A stretch of 64,000 nt of DNA from Loktanella sp. DSM 29012 (GTDB lineage Bacteria > Pseudomonadota > Alphaproteobacteria > Rhodobacterales > Rhodobacteraceae): positions 871,707 through 935,706 of the forward strand of contig NZ_FOEJ01000001.1 of the NCBI RefSeq assembly GCF_900110705.1, read 5' to 3'. Below are positions 44,472-52,355 of the stretch, in pieces. How positions within the stretch are numbered: the first letter of the stretch is position 1; each line of letters opens with the position of its first letter. The position numbers and the translations under genes were made by a program. The notes beneath the pieces were generated by a model. The model saw only the letters and a list, made by a program, of their open reading frames with translations, was not told the DNA's origin and searched no databases.

Positions 44472-45811
44472 CCTCAGGATTCAACGACGTTCGTGTCAGC
44501 GATAATAAGCCTCTGGCAATGGTTAAATCGAAAGTCCCGCAGCGTGACCCTTCGGACTTCAATAACACACAGCAAGGTAGGGATAGCTTCAAGCGGATGG
44601 CACAACTGGACAGCGCGTTTCAATCTGCATTTCTGCGCGCTCCAAATTCAGACCCTTTGCTACTACCGACCAACTACGTTTGGCGCGATCCGGCGCTGAT
44701 CCCGCCGCGACCGTGGATTTACGGCAGTCACCTGCTGCGGAGACAAGCGTCTGTCACGGTCGCACCCGGCGGGCTTGGCAAGTCGTCCCTTTCGATTGTC
44801 GAGGGGTTGGCTATGGTCACAGGCCGAGACCTGCTGGGCGATAACGTCCACGACGGACCTAAGTCGGTCTGGCTGTTTAACCTCGAAGATCCGCTTGACG
44901 AACTCGAGCGCCGGATCGCCGCGGCGATGCAGCTTCACGGCATCTTAGGGAGCGAACTGGGCACACGTCTGCACATCGATAGCGGTCGCGATAGGCCGCT
45001 TTGCACGGCGATCCAAACCCGGAACGGCGCACAGATCATCGAACCAGTCTTTGAAGATCTGGCGCGGCAAATCCGGGGTCGCAAGATTGACGTGCTGGTG
45101 GTCGATCCTTTCGTATCGTCGCACCGAGTCAGCGAAAACGACAACGGCGCAATCGACCTTGTGGCGAAAAAGTGGGCCAAACTGGCGGACGAATGCAACT
45201 GCGCAATCGAACTTATCCACCACACTCGCAAGACGAACGGCGAAGAGGCAACGACCGAGGCCGCTAGGGGGGCATCGGCACTTTTGTCAGTTGCAAGGTC
45301 CGGTCGTGTCCTCAACCGCATGACAAGCTACGAACGCGAATCTGCAGGCATCCCTGTGGATGACCTGTCCACCTACTTTGCAGTTACCCGCGACAAGGCC
45401 AACTTGGCACCCGCTGGGCTGCGGCAATGGCGGCATATGGCATCTGTCCACCTTGCTAATGGCGACGACGTCGGCGTGGCTGAGGCATGGAAATGGCCCG
45501 ACACCTTCGACGGTCTCACGGTGAAGGACTTATTGTCAGTTCAGAACGCAATCGATGGAAAACTGCCGCGCTACTCTCACCAAGCTGGCGGCGACTGGGT
45601 AGGCGTGATTGTGGCGGACGTGCTGGGTCTGCATGCTATAACTGACCGCAAGCGGATAAAGAAAATCATTGAAACTTGGATCCAAACTGGGGCGCTCGTG
45701 AAGGTTATGTGCGATGACAAAAAACGCATGAAGAGACCATGCCTTAAGGTGGGCGATTGGGCCGCCGAACGATCTGCCACACCACCCTACAAACATGGTG
45801 GGGCAAAGTGA
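44468..45811 (+). CDS. RepA-like AAA ATPase (DnaB/RecA-fold helicase of mobile elements)
   Basis: A 447-residue protein with a RecA-type ATPase domain: Walker A TVAPGGLGKSSLSIVEGLA (about residues 98-116), Walker B in IDVLVVDPFVSSH (Asp), and the HHTRKTNGE segment with ARGASALLSVAR, which is typical of RepA proteins of IncQ-like plasmids and island 'AAA_25' ATPases. The C-terminal 90 residues resemble a winged helix (VGVIVADVLGLHAITDRKRIKKIIETWI). It probably unwinds an element-encoded origin. Start is a GTG overlapping the preceding stop. Two stem-loops at and behind its 3' end may be that origin. Confidence 0.85.
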   Translation: MTSGFNDVRVSDNKPLAMVKSKVPQRDPSDFNNTQQGRDSFKRMAQLDSAFQSAFLRAPNSDPLLLPTNYVWRDPALIPPRPWIYGSHLLRRQASVTVAPGGLGKSSLSIVEGLAMVTGRDLLGDNVHDGPKSVWLFNLEDPLDELERRIAAAMQLHGILGSELGTRLHIDSGRDRPLCTAIQTRNGAQIIEPVFEDLARQIRGRKIDVLVVDPFVSSHRVSENDNGAIDLVAKKWAKLADECNCAIELIHHTRKTNGEEATTEAARGASALLSVARSGRVLNRMTSYERESAGIPVDDLSTYFAVTRDKANLAPAGLRQWRHMASVHLANGDDVGVAEAWKWPDTFDGLTVKDLLSVQNAIDGKLPRYSHQAGGDWVGVIVADVLGLHAITDRKRIKKIIETWIQTGALVKVMCDDKKRMKRPCLKVGDWAAERSATPPYKHGGAK

Positions 45812-45886
45812 GGCAAGCGCGAGTTGAGAAAGGTGCCACACCACCACCACCCCCTATGGGGGCGGTGGGTGGTAGTGGGGCGGCAC
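45775..45886 (+). repeat. Two related large stem-loops behind the RepA-like gene, candidate origin or terminator
   Basis: Unit 1 is 45775-45806: TGCC-ACACCACC, ten-base loop, then GGTGGGGCA. Unit 2 is 45833-45886: GTGCCACACCACCACCACCCCC, TAT, then a G-rich complementary arm ending GGGGCGGCAC. Both begin with TGCCACACCACC and end with a GGGGC arm. They overlap the end of the ATPase gene and the following non-coding stretch. Confidence 0.6.
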
Positions 45887-46117
45887 ACCTTGGCCGTAAG
45901 GTGGAAAGGCAATTTGGCACTCACAATCAGCGAGTCGTTGAAGGAGTGGCCGACGAAATACAGATGGCTGTGGCCGAGGCACACCGTATCCGATGTCTCC
46001 GATTTGCAAACGTGATGACGGTATCGAATGCGGTTCTGGATCTTCGAAGCACAGCTGCGCATCCGTAATCTAGCAGGCATAGCTTTTTAAATCTCTGACA
46101 ATAGAAGGACTTCTGAA

Positions 46118-46426
46118 GTGCCAAAGCAAATCTCGGATTTAACACCTCGAGAGCAAAAAGACGTAATCCTCAGTTTCTTAATAGATTTTGCGGATCACGA
46201 TGAAGAAGGCGATCTTTTGTCCTACCTCGACCACATTGGCTTTGATCTGCGGGTCATCCGCCATGTTAAGGAACTGCCTGCAGCGTTTGTAGCCAAATAT
46301 CGTCTGAAAACCGGTAAGTACGATGTGGACCGCGCCGCAAATGACCTTGCCACCTGGCCCCCAATTGCCGCCCGCATTGCGGAGCTGACCGAAGCCGAGC
46401 AGAAAGGTTTGCCTAATGATTTGTGA
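46118..46426 (+). CDS. Small island-borne hypothetical protein
   Basis: A 102-residue acidic, helical protein starting MPKQISDLTPREQKDVILSFLIDF. It begins at a GTG at 46118 with GAAGGAC ten bases upstream. The sequence LTPREQKDVIL followed by a second ELTEAEQKGL near the end suggests a small helical regulator, but no family is recognised. It overlaps the next gene by eleven bases. Confidence 0.6.
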   Translation: MPKQISDLTPREQKDVILSFLIDFADHDEEGDLLSYLDHIGFDLRVIRHVKELPAAFVAKYRLKTGKYDVDRAANDLATWPPIAARIAELTEAEQKGLPNDL

Positions 46427-46835
46427 GTGGCAAGAGCAGGTTGATGTCCGCCTCTTGGGCAGAGATTTGCCGGCGCGGAAGTGGATTATTTCGCAATGGG
46501 TGCGGATCACAACGACACCGTGTCATTTCGGCGGTGTGCGCTATTGGTTCATTTGCCCCAGCTGTGATCGCCGCTGCGCCATCCTGTATCCGCACGCCTG
46601 CCGCAAGTGCATTGACGGTCGCTATCAAGTTGAACTTCTCACCCCCGCGCACCGCCAAATAACCAAAGCTATCCGTGTGCGCAGAAGGCTCGGTCAAACT
46701 AAGAACGGGATGGTTGGCCGGTTTCCACCAAAACCTAAGTGGATGCGTTGGCACACATACCTGAACCTCCGCGCCAAGAGTGAGGCCCTTGAAAAAATCG
46801 TATGGACAACAGCTCATGCAAAACTCGTCAGATAG
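46416..46835 (+). CDS. Zinc-ribbon-like hypothetical protein of mobile elements
   Basis: A 139-residue basic protein. Residues about 36-68 hold CHFGGVRYWFICPSCDRRCAILYP, then CRKC: C-x2-C-x3-C and C-x2-C, a probable zinc ribbon. The F-G-G-x-R-x-W-F-x-C-P pattern followed by RVRRRLGQ and PPKPKWMRWHTYLNL is one I recognise from a family of short hypothetical proteins that recur in alphaproteobacterial islands and prophages. Function unknown; DNA or RNA binding is a guess from the ribbon and the charge. The ATG at 46416 lies inside the end of the previous gene. Confidence 0.7.
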   Translation: MICEWQEQVDVRLLGRDLPARKWIISQWVRITTTPCHFGGVRYWFICPSCDRRCAILYPHACRKCIDGRYQVELLTPAHRQITKAIRVRRRLGQTKNGMVGRFPPKPKWMRWHTYLNLRAKSEALEKIVWTTAHAKLVR

Positions 46836-47133
46836 ATTCTTGGGCCGTCCACGTTTCGTGTTGGTCGCTTTTGGGCTGCACTCGGACATCTCTCATCGGT
46901 CAGGAGAATGGGTAAATCAAAGTACGGCTGGAGGCTGCCGAGGTGTCTGTGATCGATGCCAGATGCGGGAATCCGCCGTTGAAGCGTTTTTGGGCGCGCT
47001 ACCCAGAATCGTCACTGCCGACATTTAGAGAGCACGCTGCTTGACACTACAGAGCGACCGCAAGCATGTCGTTTAGTCTGCAAATTAGCGATAGGCTCAG
47101 GAATGAGTTCCTGAAGGTTGTTTCCGCAACGTG
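46836..47133. other. Non-coding stretch left of the IS3 element
   Basis: No gene is supported in these 298 bases. A small hairpin, CAGGAA-TGAG-TTCCTG, is at 47098-47113. On the minus strand the frame cut by the IS (see 48405-48518) could continue here for about 29 codons, to a stop near 47040, if three bases are discounted as target duplication. Confidence 0.45.
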
Positions 47134-47196
47134 TGACCTGCCACGGGATTTTTCCTCCACCGTCGATTAGAGTCCGACCCAACCTGAGGACGGACA

Positions 47197-47463
47197 ATGA
47201 AGCGAACGAGATTCACGGACGAGCAGATCATCGGCATCCTGGCCGAGCATGAGGCAGGCGCAAAGTGCGCGGACCTGTGCCGCAAGCATGGCATGTCGGA
47301 AGGCACCTTCTACAATTGGAAAGCCAAGTTTGGCGGTATGACGGTGTCGGAGGCGAAGCGGCTGAAGGCGCTCGAGGATGAGAACGCCAGGCTCAAGAAG
47401 CTGCTGGCCGAACAGATGCTGGATCTGGCTGCTATGAAGGATCTGGTCTCAAAAAAGTGGTAG
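47197..47463 (+). CDS. IS3-family transposase OrfA
   Basis: An 88-residue helix-turn-helix DNA-binding subunit: [42 protein letters not shown], then a leucine-zipper-like helix ([19 protein letters not shown]) for oligomerisation. It ends with DLVSKKW. The AAAAAAG at 47451-47457 lies just before the stop and is the likely site of -1 frameshifting that makes the OrfAB transposase. Confidence 0.95.
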   Translation: MKRTRFTDEQIIGILAEHEAGAKCADLCRKHGMSEGTFYNWKAKFGGMTVSEAKRLKALEDENARLKKLLAEQMLDLAAMKDLVSKKW

Positions 47464-48386
47464 GGCCCGCCGTGAAGCGAGAAGCCGTCGCATATCTTCA
47501 GGCCGAGCATGGCCTGTCGGAGCGGCGGGCCTGCCATATCATCGGTGCGGATCGCACGATGATCCGTTATCGATCTCAGCGTGCGTCGGACACGGTTCTG
47601 CGCGGTCGGTTGCGGGACCTGGCCAACGAGCGCCGGCGGTTCGGCTACCGGCGCCTGTTCGTGCTGCTGCGCCGCGAGGGCGAGCCCTCGGGGATCAATC
47701 GTATCTATCGGCTCTACCGCGAAGAGGGGCTGACGGTGCGCAAACGGAAGGCCCGGCGCGAGGCTATCGGGACGCGAGCCCCGATTCTCGTCGAGGCGCG
47801 GCCCAATGCACGCTGGTCGCTGGATTTCGTCCATGACCAGTTCGCGGGCGGCCAGCGCTTCCGGGTTCTCAACGTGGTCGACGACGTCACGCGTGAATGT
47901 TTGGCCGCCATCCCGGACACCTCGATCTCGGGGCGCCGTGTCGCGCGTGAACTGACGGCCCTGATCGAGCGCCGCGGAAAGCCCGGCATGATTGTCAGCG
48001 ACAACGGGACCGAACTGACCAGTAACGCGATCCTGCGATGGTGTTCCGAGACCAAGGTCGATTGGCACTACATTGCGCCGGGAAGGCCAATGCAGAACGG
48101 TTTCGTGGAGAGTTTCAACGGGCGAATGCGCGACGAGCTGCTCAACGAGACCATGTTCCGAAACCTGGCCCATGCCCGCATCGTGATCTCGGCGTGGGCC
48201 ACCGACTACAACACCGAACGCCCGCATTCTGCTTTAGGTTACGAGACCCCGGCCGACTACGCGCGGACCCTGGCCACCGCAATCGCCCGCCCCGCTGCGC
48301 GAGATGAAAACTCCGCGCGCCGGGCGATTGCTCAACCTGCGCCAAATGGCGTAAACACCAACCGGGCTCCGGTCGCGGCTGGATGA
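47457..48386 (+). CDS. IS3-family transposase OrfB (DDE integrase domain)
   Basis: A 309-residue catalytic part with HTH_21 near the N-terminus ([17 protein letters not shown]) and an rve integrase core. The DDE triad lies in [18 protein letters not shown] and [16 protein letters not shown]. The C-terminal [23 protein letters not shown] is standard. It is expressed mainly as a fusion with OrfA through the slippery run at 47451; the GTG at 47457 is only a formal start. Confidence 0.95.
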   Translation: MVGPAVKREAVAYLQAEHGLSERRACHIIGADRTMIRYRSQRASDTVLRGRLRDLANERRRFGYRRLFVLLRREGEPSGINRIYRLYREEGLTVRKRKARREAIGTRAPILVEARPNARWSLDFVHDQFAGGQRFRVLNVVDDVTRECLAAIPDTSISGRRVARELTALIERRGKPGMIVSDNGTELTSNAILRWCSETKVDWHYIAPGRPMQNGFVESFNGRMRDELLNETMFRNLAHARIVISAWATDYNTERPHSALGYETPADYARTLATAIARPAARDENSARRAIAQPAPNGVNTNRAPVAAG

Positions 48387-48404
48387 AAGTTCAGTGGCAG
48401 GTCA

Positions 48405-48518
48405 GTATGGGCCTTGCAAAATGCCAGCCAAGACAAACGCGCCCGGTAATGCAGGCACCGCACCCAAGAGTGCGATTCCCAAGGGGCCTCGAAGTGCCAA
48501 TCTCGAAGATTTTGTCAT
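48405..48518 (-). pseudogene. 5' part of a small gene cut by the IS3 element
   Basis: On the minus strand an ATG at 48518 follows AAGGAGCGGGCAC, a strong ribosome-binding site, and opens 38 codons (MTKSSRLALRGPLGIALLGA and onward) up to the IS end without a stop. The product looks like a signal peptide or small hydrophobic protein. It is 58 bases behind the membrane-protein gene on the same strand and may have been its operon partner. Confidence 0.5.
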
Positions 48519-48576
48519 GTGCCCGCTCCTTCGCACTCGATGAACTTACATGTTTTTCAGTGTTCTGGTCGGTTCG

Positions 48577-49260
48577 TTAGCTCTGCATGGGTTCTGACAA
48601 GACGACATTCCGCTTGAACAAAAGCGCCAAACCGACGGCGATGAACCATGCAATTGCCCCCAGTCCAAACACAGCACCCGCGATTTCACCGAACGGCGGA
48701 AAGACGGTCAGCAATCCACCAATGCCTGTAAGCAGTCCCAGACCAACGACGATCTTGCCAAAGGCGCGATGCATTATGCCAGCAAGACTGACGCACAAGA
48801 TCCAGACCCCGCCAGCAATTTCGTTTCCGCCACCAAGACCGAGTTCAACAGCGTGCAGTGCTTCCCACGTCTGAACGGCACTCTCAAAATCGTTCGGAGC
48901 CATCGCAGCCATCGTTTCGGTTGTGACATTGCCGATCATGCCTGCGCCCAAGACGAGCGTCGTCCAGATCAGGCCAAAGGCCAGTGTCATGGTTGCCCAA
49001 TCTGCCGACTTGGCCCGCAAGCGGCTTGCCAATGCAACAACCAGCACAGCAAGCGCCAGCGCGTTGAGCACGTAGATCACAGTGAACCATGTAATCATGA
49101 GTGCTTGATTATCGACAGTAAAACGCACCACGCCGGCGGCATCGATGTCGTTTGTGCCAAAGCCGGACTCTGCGAATACAGTCACAAGCAGGGTGAAACC
49201 AAAGATGTAGGTGGCGGCACAGATCAGGGCGGCAAGGCCCCCAATACGTTGCATCGTCAT
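48577..49260 (-). CDS. DUF4386-like integral membrane protein
   Basis: A 227-residue protein with six to seven predicted helices, starting MTMQRIGGLAALICAATYIFGF. The pattern of a leader glycine-rich helix, GNVTTETMAAMAPNDFESAV loop and LGGGNEIAGGVWIL is like DUF4386 proteins, six-helix membrane proteins of unknown function; a second such gene is at 54151. AAAGGAC precedes the ATG at 49260, which overlaps the stop of the preceding SDR-like gene. Function unknown. Confidence 0.68.
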   Translation of the reverse strand: MTMQRIGGLAALICAATYIFGFTLLVTVFAESGFGTNDIDAAGVVRFTVDNQALMITWFTVIYVLNALALAVLVVALASRLRAKSADWATMTLAFGLIWTTLVLGAGMIGNVTTETMAAMAPNDFESAVQTWEALHAVELGLGGGNEIAGGVWILCVSLAGIMHRAFGKIVVGLGLLTGIGGLLTVFPPFGEIAGAVFGLGAIAWFIAVGLALLFKRNVVLSEPMQS

Positions 49261-49739
49261 GATTTTGTCCTTTCGGGTTTAAATTTATGAATCCGCGCCG
49301 TTGGTATTATAGCGCTCGTGTTTTCGAATTGGTCTTGTTGTTTCTGCGGCTCTTCAGCTGCGTCTAGGCCGAGGGCATACATGACCTGCGTTTTACTAAG
49401 ACCATGCAATTGGTCGACGCATATAAACTGTTCGACAGCTGCTCGCTTTGCCTCCCTTAGGAGGCTGAGTTTCGTTGTATAGTCGATGAGCCATCCATCT
49501 ACGGCGTCGGCTTCATGCTTGATGCCAAGGCAGGAGACGACCAGTGTCACACCGGTCATAACCCCATTTAAGGCATCGGGGTCGGTAAAACGCGCCTCAA
49601 CAAGTTGGTCCGCCGCGAGCAACTTCGCGCGGCAGGTCTTGCGAACAAGGGCGATCACGTACCACCCCTGTCGCTGGAACTCCGCACATAAGGAACGTCC
49701 GAGAGGACTGCTGGCTCCGATGATGAGGATGCGTTTCAT
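49257..49739 (-). CDS. NAD(P)-binding (SDR/NmrA-like) protein, C-terminally truncated
   Basis: A 160-residue protein. The N-terminal half is an atypical SDR Rossmann fold: RILIIGASSPLGRSLCAEF (GASxxLGR nucleotide motif) and VVSCLGIKHEADAVDGWLIDY. Whole family members are about 280 residues; here similarity stops near residue 118 (QFICVDQLHG) and an unrelated 40-residue tail follows, ending by a four-base overlap with the membrane-protein gene. The substrate-binding half is therefore gone, and I think this is a decayed gene that still forms an open frame. Confidence 0.6.
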   Translation of the reverse strand: MKRILIIGASSPLGRSLCAEFQRQGWYVIALVRKTCRAKLLAADQLVEARFTDPDALNGVMTGVTLVVSCLGIKHEADAVDGWLIDYTTKLSLLREAKRAAVEQFICVDQLHGLSKTQVMYALGLDAAEEPQKQQDQFENTSAIIPTARIHKFKPERTKS

Positions 49740-49760
49740 GATGAACCTCCTGCGCCGGTC

Positions 49761-50123
49761 TTACCCAACAACCCGATGGCCACGGCCACGCAGGCATTCA
49801 ATGACGATGCTCTCGCGCTTTTCACTCGCGTCAACGGCACCCGAAACGCCACCCGCAAGCGCACCTGCAATTGCGCCCTCCAATGGGTCGCCACTGTCAA
49901 CTTCACCGAGAACAGCACCCACACCAGCGCCCAGAACAGATGCAGCAATCGTGTCTTCATCGAATTGGGTCTGATTGCGGGCCAATGCCTGACAGGCATC
50001 CAAGTCTGCCTGATAAGCTGGTGTCGGTGCGCCATCGAGAATTGGTTGGTAGTTCGCGCCGCTGTCTGCGCACGCCGCCACCAAGGCTAGCATGGCAGTG
50101 GAAATGGTTATTTTCGTTCTCAT
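49761..50123 (-). CDS. Glycine-zipper lipoprotein
   Basis: A 120-residue exported protein with a lipobox (ALVAAC, Cys18) that would be acylated and held in a membrane. A glycine-zipper segment follows: VLGAGVGAVLGEVDSGDPLEGAIAGALAGG (about residues 63-92), a helical hairpin of a kind found in outer-membrane lipoproteins of the OmpA/SlyB sort. Two more cysteines (DACQAL, IECLRG) could form a disulfide. No partner gene is apparent; the next gene on this strand is the SDR fragment. Confidence 0.75.
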   Translation of the reverse strand: MRTKITISTAMLALVAACADSGANYQPILDGAPTPAYQADLDACQALARNQTQFDEDTIAASVLGAGVGAVLGEVDSGDPLEGAIAGALAGGVSGAVDASEKRESIVIECLRGRGHRVVG

Positions 50124-50229
50124 TGTCTGATCTTTCTCGTTGAAATGTCGAGAGATCAGATAACGAACCTATAGGAGTCGCGGCATGACCGCAGGCATCA
50201 ACGAATTGACACTTGGTAACAGAGTGCTG

Positions 50230-51255
50230 TCAGGCCGCCTGATTGATGTAGGCGGTTGGGCTCAGGCCGGTCCATCGTTTGAAAGCACGAACAAACGAAG
50301 ATGCTTCAGAGAATCCCAAAAGATAGGCTGTTTCGTTTACTGTCACCTTCTGGCCTTCCAAATACTCCATCGCCATCCGCTGGCGAAGGTCGTCGTGGAC
50401 TTCGGCGAAGGTGACACCTTCATCCTTTAAGCGACGGTACAATGTCTGGCGGCTCATCGCGATGTCACTGGCCACCCTGTCCATCGAAATCGCCCCTTCA
50501 TGCATCTTGGGCAGGATCTGGGCCTCGATCTGCGCGCGGATCGACGTATCGGCCCGCAGCTTTTTCAACAAAGCGTCTGCGTGTTGCGTGAAAATGCCGA
50601 AGGCATAGGTGTTTCCTGGATCGAACTGGGTCGCGGGGCTGTCCCAAACTGGATCAATCTGAAGTGCATTGCGGGGCGCATTGAACTGCACGGGGATACG
50701 GAACAATTCTGGATACTGGCCCACGTGAGGCGGCGACGGATAAGTAACCTCCAACCCGATCTCGAATATTGCATCCGGAAATGACCGGCGAAACTCGCTG
50801 ATGAAGCGGGCAAATGATGCTTCGGTCGGCAGATATGCTTCAGGTGAAACTTCCAGATGATCGACGATCCAAAGGCTGCCGCCCTCATGCAGAACTTCAA
50901 ATCGGTCGGTTCCGGATGTCAGCTTCCCGCTGGCCATTAGGTGCAGATAGCGATTGAGCTGCTCAATCGAATGCCGAAACGATGAAGAAGTGTGCACGAT
51001 CTGCCCAACGACAGAGATGGTTTCGAGGCGCGATTCAAAGGTGTGGCGCAATAAGAGCGACGTATCACCAGTCTGCTTCATTGCTGCAGCAATCATCGCC
51101 CTATACGCGGCCTCGGGTATGCGGCTGTCCTGATCTGATAGATCATCCCTGGTCAGGCCACTGGAGGCGAGCAAGATGGCGCGTTTTGCGCCCTTCTCGC
51201 AAGCGTAGTCCAAAAAGCTACGCGCAAATCCCGCCGCCATTGTTTGTTCTGTCAT
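50230..51255 (-). CDS. AraC-family regulator (OruR/ArgR-like type)
   Basis: A 341-residue regulator: an N-terminal arabinose-binding-like domain of the OruR type (about residues 20-210; PEAAYRAMIAAAMKQTGDTSL, LHEGGSLWIVDHLEV) and a C-terminal double helix-turn-helix (residues 240-335: MSRQTLYRRLKDEGVTFAEV, then AYLLGFSEASSFVRAFKRWTG). Targets are unknown; neighbours on the same strand are the lipoprotein below and the epoxide hydrolase above. Start at 51255, with an in-frame ATG five codons later as alternative. Confidence 0.87.
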   Translation of the reverse strand: MTEQTMAAGFARSFLDYACEKGAKRAILLASSGLTRDDLSDQDSRIPEAAYRAMIAAAMKQTGDTSLLLRHTFESRLETISVVGQIVHTSSSFRHSIEQLNRYLHLMASGKLTSGTDRFEVLHEGGSLWIVDHLEVSPEAYLPTEASFARFISEFRRSFPDAIFEIGLEVTYPSPPHVGQYPELFRIPVQFNAPRNALQIDPVWDSPATQFDPGNTYAFGIFTQHADALLKKLRADTSIRAQIEAQILPKMHEGAISMDRVASDIAMSRQTLYRRLKDEGVTFAEVHDDLRQRMAMEYLEGQKVTVNETAYLLGFSEASSFVRAFKRWTGLSPTAYINQAA

Positions 51256-51344
51256 CGCTTGGACTCATATCAAGAGGCCGTCTAACACTAGGCCCTTGAA
51301 CCGGCCTTAATCAAGAAGGCCGGTCAAGTCTGCGCCTACCTGCA

Positions 51345-52280
51345 TCATTGACCTGCAAGCCAGTCCAAAATCGCCTTTGTTGTCTCTTCCGGCAATTCCT
51401 GCTGGATCCAATGCCCGCAATTGAGGCTAACGACGTCGACACCCGGTACGACCTCCGCAAGGGTCTCAGACTTTGGGATCATATCCTGTTCGCCGTAAAC
51501 CATTAGTGCGGGCTTGCGGATGATCGGCTGGACATCTGCAAGGATGTGCCAGTTGCGATCCATATTTCGGTACCAGTTGATACTGCCTGTAAATCCATTC
51601 TGTTCGAAAGCCGCGACAAAGACCGCGCGGTCCACATCGCTCATCACGGGCTCGCCAGCCGCGTCTGCGGTCTGAGCAAGATTGATCATCATCATGCCCG
51701 GTTCTGGCGGGGCTAGTGGAACATTCTTTCGAAACAGATTGCGGAGGAACCGATCAGCGCTTGCGTCCAAAATGGCATCCGCGACGCCAGGCTGCCGATT
51801 AAAGTGAACGAAGTAGTTATCAGGACCAAGGAATGCCTCCATCATTTCAATCCACGGCGTCTCGCCGCGCGTCTGATAGGGCAGTGCGAGATTGATGATC
51901 TTCTTGACCCGTGCTGGGTGCAGAAGCGCCATGCTCCAGACGACATTTGCGCCCCAGTCATGGCCGACAAAGATCGCGTCGTCGTAGCCGAAGTGATCAA
52001 GAAGAGCGGCAAGATCTCCGGTCAAATGCGAGATGTCGTAGTCCGTTACCTCCGAAGGGCACGAAGAATTGCCGTAGCCGCGCTGGTTGGGCACGATGAC
52101 GTGATAGCCAGCCGCCGCCAAGGCCGGCATCTGATGACGCCAGGAAAAGGCGTGCTCTGGCCAGCCGTGGCACAGGACAATCGGATTGTCTTTATTTTCC
52201 TGACCGGCTTCGAAAACCTCGAGGGTCACACCGTTGACGTCCACGAATGTGGGCGCAGGGAACTTGGTGGTGTCTAACAT
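51345..52280 (-). CDS. Epoxide hydrolase-type alpha/beta hydrolase
   Basis: A 311-residue cytoplasmic hydrolase. The oxyanion motif is CHGWPEHAFSW (HGxP), the nucleophile elbow is GHDWGANVVW with Asp (soluble epoxide hydrolase type), later YGEQDMIP supplies the acid and NCGHWIQQE the catalytic His. Cap-domain tyrosines that hold the epoxide are plausible in INWYRN. ATG at 52280 is supported by GGAGAC eight bases ahead; an upstream ATG at 52307 has none. It is divergent from a WYL regulator that probably controls it. Confidence 0.9.
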   Translation of the reverse strand: MLDTTKFPAPTFVDVNGVTLEVFEAGQENKDNPIVLCHGWPEHAFSWRHQMPALAAAGYHVIVPNQRGYGNSSCPSEVTDYDISHLTGDLAALLDHFGYDDAIFVGHDWGANVVWSMALLHPARVKKIINLALPYQTRGETPWIEMMEAFLGPDNYFVHFNRQPGVADAILDASADRFLRNLFRKNVPLAPPEPGMMMINLAQTADAAGEPVMSDVDRAVFVAAFEQNGFTGSINWYRNMDRNWHILADVQPIIRKPALMVYGEQDMIPKSETLAEVVPGVDVVSLNCGHWIQQELPEETTKAILDWLAGQ

Positions 52281-52324
52281 TGCTTTGTCTCCGTTAATTT
52301 GGGTCAAGCAACATCGTAGATTAT

Positions 52325-52349
52325 AAAGGTATCATAAACTGACACCTTT
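52325..52349. promoter_or_regulatory. Inverted repeat operator between epoxide hydrolase and WYL regulator genes
   Basis: AAAGGTATCA - TAAAC - TGACACCTTT: two ten-base arms with nine of ten bases complementary, centred in the 75-base divergent region. Its position, 45 bases before the hydrolase ATG and 7 before the first regulator ATG, suits an operator that represses both. Confidence 0.6.
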
Positions 52350-52355
52350 TATGCT

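Larger units (their letters stand above)
47134..48404 (+). mobile_element. Complete IS3-family insertion sequence (IS407-like group)
   Basis: The element is 1271 bases, with terminal inverted repeats starting TGACCTGCCAC on the left and the complement ...GTGGCAGGTCA on the right. It holds orfA and orfB in the usual overlapping -1 arrangement with a slippery A6G run. The flanks GTG (left) and GTA (right) agree in two of three bases, so a perfect target duplication is not visible. Both frames are intact, so it could still be active. Confidence 0.88.

Noticed and set aside
45757..46068. A 103-codon frame behind the RepA-like gene
   Set aside because: It runs through the stem-loop repeats, is in a different frame from the ATPase, and its first part is a Pro/Gly run made by those repeats.
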